A DNA stretch of 64,000 nt from Chondrosia reniformis (lineage: Eukaryota > Porifera > Demospongiae > Chondrillida > Chondrillidae), in contig OX359196.1 in NCBI GenBank assembly GCA_947172415.1, forward strand, positions 2,234,501 to 2,298,500. Direction: 5' to 3'. Both the position numbers and the translations under genes were made by a program. Every line of letters starts with the position of its first letter. Positions within the stretch are counted from its first letter, which is position 1. The notes under the pieces were generated by a model, which worked only from the letters and a program-made list of their open reading frames with translations, was not told the DNA's origin and made no database searches. Below are positions 37,701 to 47,408 of the stretch, piece by piece.

Positions 37701-40700
37701 TCCAGTATAGTATTGAAACATTTCTGGATTATCTTTAATAGAATCTACTCGCATTCTGTTGGGCTGCATTAGCTTTGCGATGGCATCGGTAGAGGTAGCT
37801 ACTACCCACTTGCGTACCAGCCTCTATGGTCGTCCAAATGAACGGTAAGTTAGTGTCTGCCTCATTTTCACTTACATAGAGAGACGCCGATTGCTCACCT
37901 TTGTTTGGTCTACGACACTTAGGTGGCTTTCTTTTCTTTGGCGACGCCCTGCTGGTTGTAAGCTTAGGCAGCTTCTGCATAGGAAGCTCGTCTAGCCTCA
38001 GCTTACGGCCACTCGAGTTGAGAAAGTGGTTGCTGGCAGACTCTAGTATTTCTCTTCTGTGGCACGTTGCTTCTTCCTATCTTATGGATCCACTCATGCA
38101 AAAGTGACTTGTTACTCAACGGAAGGCAGTGGTAGGTGCGGTCTATTTCACGGCCAGAGTGATTACTGCAACCTGGAACACACACAACAAATAACATTTG
38201 GCGTCTCATCGCCTATAGCACAAAGATACTACCATGTGACAGTCTGCAACCTTTACTGTATCTTTCTAATTATTCCACGAAAAATAAACACCACTATAAA
38301 TACATCCCATTGAAAGAAAGTTATGCATAAACCTGTATAAATTTAAATTTTGACTGTTTTTCGAAAAAATTGGCATCCATCAAAGGTGCCATAATTTTTA
38401 CATTTGTAAACATTCAAGATTATACAACTAGAAGAGGTAAAAGCCCAACAAATAATCTAGTTCTGAGGGCAGCAGCCCAATGAGTTTTTAAACTCTATTT
38501 AGTTAGGTTCTCATCAATTTTCTTTGTATTCCATGATGAATAACAATATTTATTCCTATAGGATCAGAAATCCATTCGTATAACTCATTAGTCAAGAACA
38601 TTCCGTAGGTCAATGACCGTCTAGTACATTTTGCTGATGATTTATCCCATGCATGGGGAAAAACAAAAAATAAAAAAGGTAGCCAGCATGTGACTTTACA
38701 TACAAAATGGACGCTTTTGCTCAGAAGGGTAGGATTGCTACTCAATAATATGCCAAAAGGGCTGCTTTAGATTGTGCAATATGCAGCATTGTATAAATGT
38801 TCAATTCCTTGCAATATTGCAAAGATACAACAGAAGAAATGACATCATTGTACACTCTATTTAGTTAGTACATATGATAATTATAGCTATTCAACAAGGA
38901 TTTCACTTGGTCCCCACCATTATGTAGCTGGAATGTATAGTGTCTCATACAGAGACTGCTTTATGGCTGTATTATTGCATTGATGGTTGGGGTCATTGTT
39001 AGTACCACTGTCAAACTTAATTATGAACAATGAAACAACGGAGTAACACAGTAACAAACAAACACACAAACTCTACTGAATCTATATATATAATTCAGTA
39101 GAGTTTGTGTGTTTGTTTTTTTTGTTTGTTACCGCTATACTCCGTCGTTTCTGGACGAAATGCAGTCTAACTCTCACGTATTATGGAGTATCACTTGGGA
39201 AGTGACCTGAAGTATTTCATTTACGAAAATTCGCCGCTGCGGAGAAGAGTGTCCAGTCTTAAATTTATGTACGGGAAAGACGCCATTTTTTAATCGTTTT
39301 ATTGTAGCGGAGAAGCCGGCCGAAGGAGGGCTTCTATGCTAGTTATATATATATATAGATTGAATGATATGGAGTAGTTGTTGCGATCATAATTAGTTAA
39401 TTGATGATTATTGAGCTGCAGCAACAGGAATATTCTTTAGAATTGAACATTTCGACCCTAACATGGTAAAGAAAAACTGAAAGGTTTTCTCGAACATCTC
39501 AACTCCATTAGGGACAACAGCAAATTCACAATGGAGAAGGAAGAACAAGGACGATTACCTTTCTTAGATGTCTTGGTCGAAAGAGTTTCACAACAAATCC
39601 ACACCAGTGTGCTCAGAAAGCCTACACATACCGATAGATACATTCACTACAAATCTAATCACCACCCATCCACCAAGATTGGCACCATCTTATGGCTCAA
39701 AAAAAGGGCTGAAGACCTATGCAAAGGACAATCACCACAAAGAGAACTAGAACACATCAGAACCACCTTAATTGCCAATGGCTACCCAGAAGGAATTGTA
39801 AGAAGAACACTAAAGAAGAAGAAGAAAAGAACTGACTAAAGAAGGAGAATGTGTCCTCTGCCTACCTTACATCAAAGGTTTAAGTGAAACCCTACAAAGA
39901 GTTTGCAGACCACTGGAAATGAGAATCAGACACAAGACAACTAACACTCTTCGCTCCATATTGACCAGGATAAAGATACCACTACCAGAGACTCAGAAGA
40001 CAGGAGTCATATATGAAATACCTTGCAGATACGGACAAGTGTACATTGGTGAAACATGTAAGACCCCTTATTGACAGGATGAAGGAACATAAAAGGTCAG
40101 TACAAAGGATTGACACTAACAACTCTCTAGCTGTACATGTTAAAGAAACCTCACGACATCTCATGGGCGAATGCTAAGGTATTACAGGAAGAACAACACA
40201 AAATCAGAAGAAAGATCAAGGAGGCTATACTAATACAGAAAACACCTTGCATGAACATGGACTTAGGAATGAATGTGGATCCCATTTGGAAGGACATACT
40301 TAATTAACACTACCACCTTATTTAATTCTTTTTCATACTAATTAATATTTGGTGCAATTCACTATTACATCATCACTCACCACCTGCCATCTATTTAAAC
40401 ACACTTGTGCTCCTCTCCTTCATTATTGCTGAGGAAGACCTTAGGGTCGAAACGTTCAATTCTAAAGAATATTCCCATTGCTGCAGCTCAATAATCATCA
40501 ATTAACTATATATAGATTAAACTGCAACCTCACTAGCATTAGATACTGTATAGCAGCCGGGTGAATTGCAAAAACCTGACAATAGAGCATGCATGTGCCC
40601 ATACAATAGCACATGTCAACTACTAAAGACAAAAGAAGAAGAAACATTTTTAACAGGGCCCTTAGCTGTTCAACTCCTTTGAGTACATTAGGTTTGGTGT

Positions 40701-43700
40701 GGCATTGAAATATATTTTATTAGCTCTAGTAACATATGGAATATACTTCAAATTCTCAATGAAAGTAAAAATAGCTAGGATGTGGATTTAGGAGCTGATA
40801 AATAATAACACATTGAACAGGGAGGCCATGCTATTTTGGGCAGTCCATCACTCTTTATAAGAGAAAGCTTTTGTACCAATGATAAACTAAAATAATCCTT
40901 GGTTGTTACTATTCGCTTTGCTATGCAGTGAGAATACACTTAATTTGTCTGCAGATACGAAGAGATTAGTCATGTCAATGGATATATAAAAGACCAGTGT
41001 ATATTAAGGGATTTTGATACTCTTTATATGTAAGTGAATACAATTACACTGTCATATATGTTTCTCTTGTAAAGTAATCTCTTGTGTATATCCATTATAG
41101 GTTTTGAGATTGAATGCAGGCTAAAAATATGAAATGACTGGATCCCAGTATTGAAAATACCTTTATGCGAATCAGCTCCTTCAACTCTTGAAGGCCTCGC
41201 TCTCTGATATAAGCAGTTTTTCCTTTAATAACGAAACAAATCTTCTCCTAAGAGGAAAAAGGAAGTTACAAACATGCTTAGCATTATATACATAAAATGC
41301 ACTTAATGAACTAACAGTGTCATAGAACACATGAGCTCCAGTGGTTTGTTTAATTTTCTTCATGTTTGCTCCTTTAGTTCCAATTATTACTCCAACCATG
41401 ATTTGATCGCCATAGGGATGATAGATATCATTTGAACGGTAAACTGGTTCCTAGTATAATTATGATAATATGATTGGCATAAATTCCACAAAAAATATGA
41501 AAACCAGTTAAAAATTAGCACAGCGTGAGTAATCTAATACACCATATTCCTACATACACACTACGTACGTACATCTGTGTATTCTACAGAAGAGCTTATA
41601 GGGAACTAAACCCAGTAATCCAGTAATGTAGGTATGGGTATGCAGGTAATAGTAGGCATATCTCTTGAAGTCCTCTTTTATATATAGACTTTTCTTCCCG
41701 CCCTTTCTAGTAGCATATACGTAATTCTTACAATTTTAACTACCTGAAAGGTTAAAAGATTATTGAAGAAATTAGAGAGGAAATAGAGAGAATAGTCAAA
41801 AAAATGGAATAAATCAGGTATATTAATACTGAACAATAGTATTGATAGCAATTATCATGATAGTAAATTACTATCAAGATAGTGAAAGCACACTGGGCCC
41901 TGTCATGATAGTGGGGTTAGAAACAGTGAAAACTACATAACCCAAACCTAATCCTAAGATTTCTACGATTAACACTACAGATAGTCAACCAACCACTTCC
42001 TAAGACCGTTCATCCCAAGGGTTTCCCAAGAATGGTCACTACAAGCCGTTAATACATTTCTGGCATTTTCTTTTGCATCGATTTACAGTTTTTGCGTTAA
42101 ATTTCAGATAGAATTAATGCTATTTCGTTTCGAATTAATGCTTTTGAGATGCACTTTTCGGTTGCTATCAAGCATTTTTCATTTGCTTTTAACACAAAAA
42201 TGGTGCCTTTGGTTAAAAGGTTTTGTGCCATTGCATACAGCTACCTTTGTGTTGGAATTTTCAATTTTACATCCATCAATTTTCAGTCAGCTGTGATCAG
42301 TGATGACTTGTTAGTGTTTGTTTGTGTTGAGCAATGGTTATTCATGGAATTAACAGACTCATTATTGGAAAGCAAACTGTTGTGAAACTACTGAATAATG
42401 TTACTAATACCTCAGCCACTATTGTGATAGTAAAAAAACACTATTGCCCAAAACTGCCTTTCCAATAACTTGTATTTCATACATTTAGTCCAAAAAGTAC
42501 AGCAGAGAACACTGTGATTTTGCCACTTTAATAGCCTAATCTAAATAATAGTGGTTAATAGAATGTAAATAAATACATTAATACAGGTATTATATATACA
42601 TAGCTTTTCAACATAAGTCAAATAATCAGAAGCCTTGAAATTTCTTCAAAAATCCTACACAGTTTAAGCTGTACCAAGCATGTGCTCCTAAAAATACACA
42701 CAATACTTGCATACTTAAAGAGAACATTTAAAATATGAAGTTTGGAAGGATATGGCACCTTTGGAAAAAGTATCTGAACAAGAAAGTGATGAGATTTAAA
42801 AATGGCTAACCATACAGTAGTAGTATGTATGTGTATTAAAATTTATATGGCTGAACTGTACACATCACTTCTGTGTTTAGGAACATTATCATACCCAAAG
42901 TAGGGATGATGTCCCCCAACATAGAAGTAATATGTACATTTAAGTTTCAGAATGTCAAAACTGTATCCTTACCACATCACACAGTCCTGTTGTGATGCTA
43001 TTACATATGTATCTCCAATCCTCATATTTAACTTCATTATTTAAATGTTTTTATTTAGCTTGTATTTAACCTTTTCAGCTACACATACTGGCATTTGCAA
43101 CATCAAAAAAGGAAGTAGATAAGTTCAACAGCACATTTGCTGGACTGGTCTTTGGTGGCAAGATCAAGGTTGTCCTACGCTTACTGGCCAACTTTGAGGA
43201 CGAAGGAGGTGGTGTGCTTCCCTTGGGGGCACTGATTGATGGGGAAGAGTCAGTACAAGATGTCTTGAAAAAGAAAGGAAAAACACCACAACCAGACACA
43301 TTACTAACAAATGACAACCCTGTTCACACTTTAGTCCTCCGCGTCCTTTTTGAGAGAATTGATGGGGACTCATGGAGGAGCTGGTCCTCTCTTCGCAAGA
43401 CGTTTGTGTACGGAAGTAGTGGATTTCAACAACCTACAGGCCTATGTCGCATGTAGATTGGTACCATTGGACAAGAGACCTGGAGTTCGCCCAATCGGGA
43501 ATTGTGAAGTAGCAAGACGAATTATTGGTAAAGCATTCCTCACTGTCATCAGTGGGGACATTCAGCAGGCTGTAGGCACATTGCAGCTATGCGCTGGTCA
43601 GATAGCTGGAATTAAGCTGCCATCCACGCCATATGGCGCCTTTATGAAAGTGACAACACTGAAGCAGTCCTTTTGATTGATGCGGAAAACGCCTTCAATA

Positions 43701-46700
43701 TCCTTAACCGAAGAGCAGCACTGCATAACATCAGCATACTGTGTCCTGCCTTGTCAACCATACTCCAGAATACATGAGGTGGAACTTCCAATCTTTTTAT
43801 CGGCGGAGAGGCCATGGCCTCGGATGAAGGAACTACTCAGGGTGATCCCCTGGCCATTAGTATGTATGCAGTGGGCATAATGCTGCTATTGCCTGAGTTA
43901 CAGTCAACAGGAACTAAGCAAGTGTGGTATGCAGATGATGCAACAGGTGGAGGAACACTGACAGAAGTTCGTAGCTGGTGGGATAAACTGACCTTGAAAG
44001 GCCCTGGGTATGGCTATCACCCCAAGGCCAGCAAATTGTGGCTACTAGTGAAGGAAGCGCGGCAGGAGAAGAAGCTAAAAGAGTGTTCAGTGGAACAGGA
44101 GTATGGATCACCACTACTGAAAGTAAGAGGCTTTTGGGACCTGCTATAGGTACCAGTGAATTCGAGGAAATCTTTTATAAAACCACTATATCTCCTCTCG
44201 TCAAGCAAATATCCAGACTGGCAAAGGTCGCACAAACACAACCTCAAGCAGCATATACAGCCTTTACTCATGGTCTAATAGGGAAGCGGACATTCCTAAC
44301 ATGAACATCCAACAGCATAAGTGAACACCTTCAGCCCCTGAAAGATGCCATTAGACTACAATTCATTCCAGACCTGACTGGACGTAGCCCATTAGGGAAT
44401 GAAGAGAGAGACCTCCTCGCCTTACCACTGAGACTTGGAGGCTTGGGCATTGTGAACCCAACCAAAGATGCGGACATTGAACAGGCAAACTCACAACATG
44501 TGACAGCACCCTTAGCAGCACGCATTGTTGAACAAGACAAGAACATAGCGGACATCCAAACGGAATTGAAACAATGCAGGAGAGAGGCACACAACTTCAA
44601 ACGTAAACATAAAGAAGAGACAGCTGTCCGATTGAAGACAGAGCTTCCACTAGCCTTGTGGAGGTTGGCTGAACTAGCAAGCGTAGGGGGAGCATCCAAT
44701 TGGCTGACAGCATTACCATTAGATCAGTATGGCTTCACAAAGGCGCTTTTCGTGATATCCTTTGCCTGTGCTATGGCTGGCTGCCACCACAGCTTGCCGC
44801 TCACTGTGTTTGTGGACATGCATTTACCATCGGCCATGCCTGTCCTGTCCCACTGGAGGATATCCATCCATATACCATATGAGTTGCGTGACATCACCAC
44901 AGATCTACTGAAAGAAGTATGCAGTGAGGTCACAGTGGAACCATCTCTGCAATCTCTCACAGGAGAAGTGCTGGCCATGAGAACAAGCATAGACTAGACA
45001 TCAGTACAAGAGGATTCTGGGGAAGCCAGTTTGAACGGGCATTCCATGACGTAAGGGTTTTTAATCCTAGCGCCCCAGCAAACCGGTCCCTCCAGTTGAC
45101 TGCCATTTATCAAAAGCATGAGCAAGAGAAACGTAGAGCATATGAATAGCGAATCAGAGAAGTTGAGAACACTTCTTTTACACCACTGGTATTTGCTGCA
45201 AGTGGTGGAATGGGTAAAGCAGCCACCGTCTTTTATAAGAGGTTGGCTTCACTCCTCGCTCAGAAGAAACACCAGTCTTACAGCATCAAAATGGGATGGC
45301 TCCGCACAGTATTGTGCTTTGCTCTACTAAGATCAGCAATCCTGGGGATGCCAGGCCAGGCGACCACCAACTTATAGTGACCACGCCACCGACCTGATGG
45401 TCAGTGAGGGACACTTGGGTCATTGACAATGCAAGCCACCAAGCACAAAATGACTTGTATACAACTCTTAGTTTCCTACTATTATTTTTATTATCATTAT
45501 TTCATATATAAAGTCATACGTTGGTGTAATTATTAATTAAAAAAATTGTTGATATTTTTTAAAATTTATTTCCAACTTTTTCTTGGTAAGAATTTGCAAT
45601 AACATAAACTCTGAACAGCTAAAGACATAACCCAGAGTATAGCGAAAATGGTCCCTTCAGAACTAATTGATTTGTATATAGCACGTTAAAAGTTAGAGTT
45701 AACTATTCCTTAGTTTGCAAAATTAATGATAGCCAGATAAAATCAATTCACAATCTCAATCAATCTTCAAACACATGCTTTCATTCTCTGCATGATTTAC
45801 AGTAAACAACTAAACTGGATATGCATGGGTCTTGAAATTTATTTGATATGTACAGTACATATTAGGAAGTTTAACTGAAACTAACTAGAACAAGCTTCCT
45901 TGATTCAATTCCATCTGTAGAATTTGTGTCTCTCTGAAGATGTGGGTGTGTTGAATTATGATCTCTACCGCTTGAATTTGAACTCCCTTCCATTTTCTAG
46001 TTTAACATCCCAGAAAAAGGATAATAATTTAATTAAACAGCAAAGTATGTCTTTTATATTTCTTACTTCTGTGGTTTGGTTTGGGCTTTTGCCAATTTCC
46101 ACAGTACAATTCTCAAGTATGTTGCCACAAACTAAATTTAATGTTTGAATTACTGGTCTCTGCTCTTGAACTAGACTTACTACAGAGTTGATGGAAGAGG
46201 TGTGGCAAGCATTCTCTACATTCCTGTCTCCTAGGTTATCCTCACAAACCTACATTGAAAATGTATGATATGTATAGGTGATCACAGTTACCATTTCAAC
46301 ATGATAGTTGAGTGAGGAGTAAATGGGAGCCAACATTCATCTAAAAATCTACATAAACAATAAACATGTTATATACAGTTATATATTTATTTAGAAATGC
46401 AGATAGAGATTGCTCTATTTCAGCATGGAAAAGGGCAGGCTTTAATTTTAGAATAATCAAAGAAAGTATGTAGTACATTACTCAGAATACGTTTATTGCA
46501 CTAATCTAAACACTGCATATCAATGCACATACTGTAATGTCCCCAAGCTTCACATTAACCTGTCTTCTTTGGAAGAACTGGTCAAAGCATTTTAAGATAC
46601 TTTTTGAATCAGGCCTTTCTACACAGTTGTTTTCTAAACATTGCTGAGCCAAACGTTTCAGCCAGGCTAACTCCTCAGAGAACAGACTAAAATATGATTC

Positions 46701-47408
46701 TCGTCTTTGAAATTCACTGCGCACCAGTCTTTTTTCATTTTGTGAGACTACACCAGGTAGTGGTTTTGGTAGGTTTTGATTCATTGTGTGAAGAATCAAC
46801 ACACCAAAGGAGAATGAATCTACTTTAAGGGAAGGAGACGGGGGGTCCTCCAACATTTCTGGAGGCATGTAGTACTCAGTGCCAGCTTGGACTGAAGAAT
46901 TGTATAAAGCAGGTGAAACCATCCGAGATATACCAAAATCACTAATTTTAGCTGATATGTTAGACGGACTATTAATCCTAAGCAGGACATTATTAGCTGT
47001 AAGATCTCCATGGATCAGATCTTTCGAATTTAAGAAATCCAAACCTTCAGCTACATGTAGAAGAATAACTCCTTTCGTAGGAAACTGTAGGCTCTGATGT
47101 TTCTCTAGGTAAGAAGTCAGGCTCAGATCCATCTTCTCCAAAATCAACGATGGGTACGATTCTTCGGAATCTGCACTCCAAACTCCGTACAAGGTAACGA
47201 TTCGTTCATGCGATAAATCTTTCCACGTACACGCCTCCTTGCGAATCTGTTTAACTTTTACTTTTTCCTTTATAAATTTTTTGACAGCGCAAGGAACCTC
47301 TTTAGATAAAATGATTCCATCGTATACTTTGCTAAAGCTCCCTTTACCAATCTTCTGTCTGTTACAAAGTATTTCCTGCGATGAAAAGACTAATAATACT
47401 TCAGCCAT
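23764..47408 (-). CDS. Protein kinase fused to four KH RNA-binding domains, 17 exons, 1008 aa
   Basis: Exons: 46560-47408, 46067-46249, 41316-41450, 41161-41247, 32603-32743, 32433-32519, 32275-32337, 31377-31493, 29402-29500, 28577-28756, 28317-28394, 25611-25784, 24917-25056, 24547-24681, 24252-24479, 24074-24160, 23764-24007. Together they give 3027 bases in a single open frame; the first 12 junctions are phase 0 and all have GT/AG ends. Order: kinase (1-283), linker (284-344), KH1 (345-418), KH2 (419-494), linker, KH3 (516-587), KH4 (588-673), then about 335 residues not recognised. By architecture it is a cytoplasmic RNA-binding Ser/Thr kinase; substrate unknown. Start ATG 47406-47408 chosen as MAEVLL..., right before the kinase fold; an in-frame Met 24 codons up is possible. 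The main doubt is whether the kinase exon is really spliced to the KH exons (an unspliced 3' end would stop at 46506). Confidence 0.7.
26180..26275. repeat. Iteron-like repeats, inverted relative to 28095-28310
   Basis: CAGGGTAGCGAGCTTCTAT...GTGGAAGCTTACGTCAGGGTAG is the reverse complement of the tandem unit at 28095-28310. With that array it brackets a roughly 2.1-kb block inside intron 11 of the kinase-KH gene. Confidence 0.6.
26665..27203 (+). mobile_element. Internally deleted Tc1/mariner element
   Basis: Terminal inverted repeats CAGTGCTGATTAAAGATACG (26665-) and its near-perfect complement ending ACTG at 27203 are flanked on both sides by TA (26663-26664, 27204-27205), the target-site duplication of Tc1/mariner. 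Inside, 26695-27039 codes a paired-like helix-turn-helix N-terminus of the transposase ([18 protein letters not shown] ... [18 protein letters not shown]) that stops before the DDE catalytic domain, which is deleted. A 19-bp perfect palindrome (27106-27145) sits near the deletion point. Non-autonomous. It lies in intron 11 of the kinase-KH gene. Confidence 0.9.
27106..27145. repeat. Perfect 19-bp inverted repeat inside the Tc1 element
   Basis: Arms reading GCGTGTACATTTTTACTCG and its complement are separated by only two bases, giving a strong hairpin. Confidence 0.9.
28095..28310. repeat. Tandem 38-bp repeats, about five copies
   Basis: Unit AAGCTTCCACCTAAGGTAGA + AGGTCCTACCCTGACATA, repeated with few changes. 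It ends within about 10 bases of exon 11 (28317). Each unit contains the inverted pair GGTAG...CTACC. Confidence 0.9.
28317..41450 (-). CDS. Exons 3-11 of the kinase-KH gene: four KH domains
   Basis: Each KH domain is coded by two phase-0 exons split between the GxxG half and the beta3/C-helix half. KH1 (41316-41450 + 41161-41247) has [17 protein letters not shown]2 (32603-32743 + 32433-32519) has [15 protein letters not shown]. Both second exons are exactly 29 codons. KH3 (31377-31493 + 29402-29500) has GRKR and KH4 (28577-28756 + 28317-28394) GHKH where the GxxG loop is expected, so KH1-2 are canonical nucleic-acid binders and KH3-4 degenerate. A 21-codon Ser/Thr-rich exon (32275-32337) separates the pairs. 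The introns inside KH1 and KH2 are only 68 and 83 bp, those between domains large and full of repeats. Confidence 0.85.
29983..30157. mobile_element. Pogo-like MITE in intron 8 of the kinase-KH gene
   Basis: About 175 bp bounded by TACTGTCAAACCTGTGTTAG and, inverted, TACAGCAAAATCTGTCTAAT; TA at both ends. No coding content. Confidence 0.5.
31811..31930. repeat. Three tandem copies of a 40-bp unit
   Basis: AGAAGCTATATACTGCCCTC occurs at 31813, 31853 and 31893 with a strict 40-bp period, in intron 7 of the kinase-KH gene. Confidence 0.9.
32744..34382. other. First part of intron 4 of the kinase-KH gene
   Basis: No recognisable gene. Open frames at 33579-33869 (+) and 33915-34238 (-) lack motifs; they may be debris of the transposase that follows. 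Confidence 0.4.
34383..35050 (-). pseudogene. DDE_Tnp_4-type transposase remnant (ISL2EU/PIF-like)
   Basis: Minus-strand broken frames read, in order: [15 protein letters not shown], then [14 protein letters not shown] (first catalytic Asp region), [17 protein letters not shown], then [10 protein letters not shown] (second Asp), then [13 protein letters not shown] and [11 protein letters not shown]...RIKNFH with the final Glu. This is the core of the DDE_Tnp_4 transposase superfamily. Stops and shifts occur near 34650, 34730 and 34900. The THAP remnant at 37735-38209 on the same strand, upstream, may be its N-terminus, since THAP-DDE_Tnp_4 transposases are known. The region lies in intron 4 of the kinase-KH gene. 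Confidence 0.8.
35110..35522 (+). mobile_element. Pogo/Tigger element, internally deleted
   Basis: 35124-35330 codes a CENP-B-type helix-turn-helix N-terminus ([20 protein letters not shown], then, after a frameshift near 35220, [16 protein letters not shown]). It is joined directly to the typical C-terminal tail RKLTDFF and a stop, so the DDE core is gone. The element ends at a TIR whose complement begins CAGTTGAGCCCTGTTAGGAT (ending 35522), followed by TA. The 5' TIR is missing. It sits beside the DDE_Tnp_4 remnant. Confidence 0.75.
35523..37734. other. Middle of intron 4, no gene
   Basis: AT-rich. A 10-bp hairpin GGGACATTAA/TTAATGTCCC lies near 37129-37150. No further coding remains recognised. 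Confidence 0.4.
37735..38209 (-). pseudogene. THAP zinc-finger gene broken by a one-base insertion
   Basis: From 38209 downward one frame reads [12 protein letters not shown], then [14 protein letters not shown] and NTRVC, the first part of a THAP finger. At about 38035 one extra C shifts the frame; in the next frame the missing SNHFLN follows at once, then a basic [14 protein letters not shown] tail, ending at a stop at 37735. The Cys-x3-Cys and Cys-x2-His ligands are all present across the break. Either a young pseudogene or an assembly/sequencing error. It lies on the same strand as the DDE_Tnp_4 remnant and probably was its DNA-binding part. Confidence 0.75.
39035..39150. repeat. Long imperfect inverted repeat (foldback)
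   Basis: A perfect 23-bp arm pair (CAAACACACAAACTCTACTG...) around TATATATA is extended outward by GTAACAAAC/GTTTGTTAC and CGGAGTA/TACTCCG, with an extra T-run on one side. Arms total about 50 bp. Confidence 0.8.
39394..40508 (+). mobile_element. Penelope-like element fragment with inverted terminal repeats
   Basis: Between two 68-bp inverted repeats (39394-39461 and 40441-40508, about four mismatches) lies the 3' half of a Penelope-like element: the RT thumb motif LPFLDVLV...[12 protein letters not shown] and the NHHPSTK segment (39531-39839), then a GIY-YIG endonuclease ([25 protein letters not shown]..., 39990-40130) and the end [14 protein letters not shown] (to about 40300). Frameshifts occur near 39835 and 40065 and in the GIY-YIG region; the RT fingers and palm are lost. 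Repeats in inverted orientation are known for this class. It lies in intron 4 of the kinase-KH gene. Confidence 0.85.
42735..42925. repeat. Dispersed MITE-like repeat, copy 3 (diverged)
   Basis: Shares GGCTAA-C-ATACAG, CACTTCTGTGTTTAGG and AAGTAGGGATGATG with 2165-2372, with a weaker terminal hairpin. Confidence 0.55.
43075..45345 (+). mobile_element. Dead retroelement with reverse transcriptase (copy B)
   Basis: A 2.3-kb element opposite to the host gene, in intron 2 of the kinase-KH gene. Frames in order: N-terminal part (43120-43440); [20 protein letters not shown] and LQLCAG (43350-43676); [20 protein letters not shown] (from 43677); [16 protein letters not shown] and [11 protein letters not shown] (43814-44149), with the YADD site intact at about 43926-43940; then a coiled-coil-like linker (44443-44997); and a C-terminal part with GGMGKA and a Trp-Leu-Arg helix (45000-45340). 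Shifts near 43440, 43676, 43800, 44080, 44310 and 44995 kill it. It is better preserved than copy A at 20600-22850. Confidence 0.85.
46560..47408 (-). CDS. Exon 1 of the kinase-KH gene: Ser/Thr kinase domain
   Basis: A whole kinase domain in one exon. Gly-rich loop GKGSFSKV at residues 21-28, Lys43 in AVKKF, Glu58 in the C helix, catalytic loop HGDLTANN (133-140), DFG at 157-159, and PPE (182-184) in place of APE within the EYYMPPEML stretch. The HRD arginine is Gly, making it a non-RD kinase, but Asp135, Asn140 and Asp157 are kept, so it should be active. The EYYMPPE...DSFSFGVL region resembles TKL-like kinases that are expanded in sponges (remembered, not searched). The donor GTTAAT after FFQRRQ is weak; read-through would give a 17-residue tail ending at 46506, a possible kinase-only isoform. 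Confidence 0.85.

Noticed and set aside
38503-38745. Minus-strand 80-aa frame with a transposase-like [13 protein letters not shown] segment
   Set aside because: Too short and no catalytic motif; may be transposon debris.
41820-42430. Repeated CTATCATGATAG motifs as regulatory sites
   Set aside because: Low-complexity AT-rich repeats; no factor or spacing supports a function.
44443-44997. 184-aa coiled-coil open frame as a gene
   Set aside because: It is the linker/C-terminal part of retroelement copy B and is in line with its other frames.
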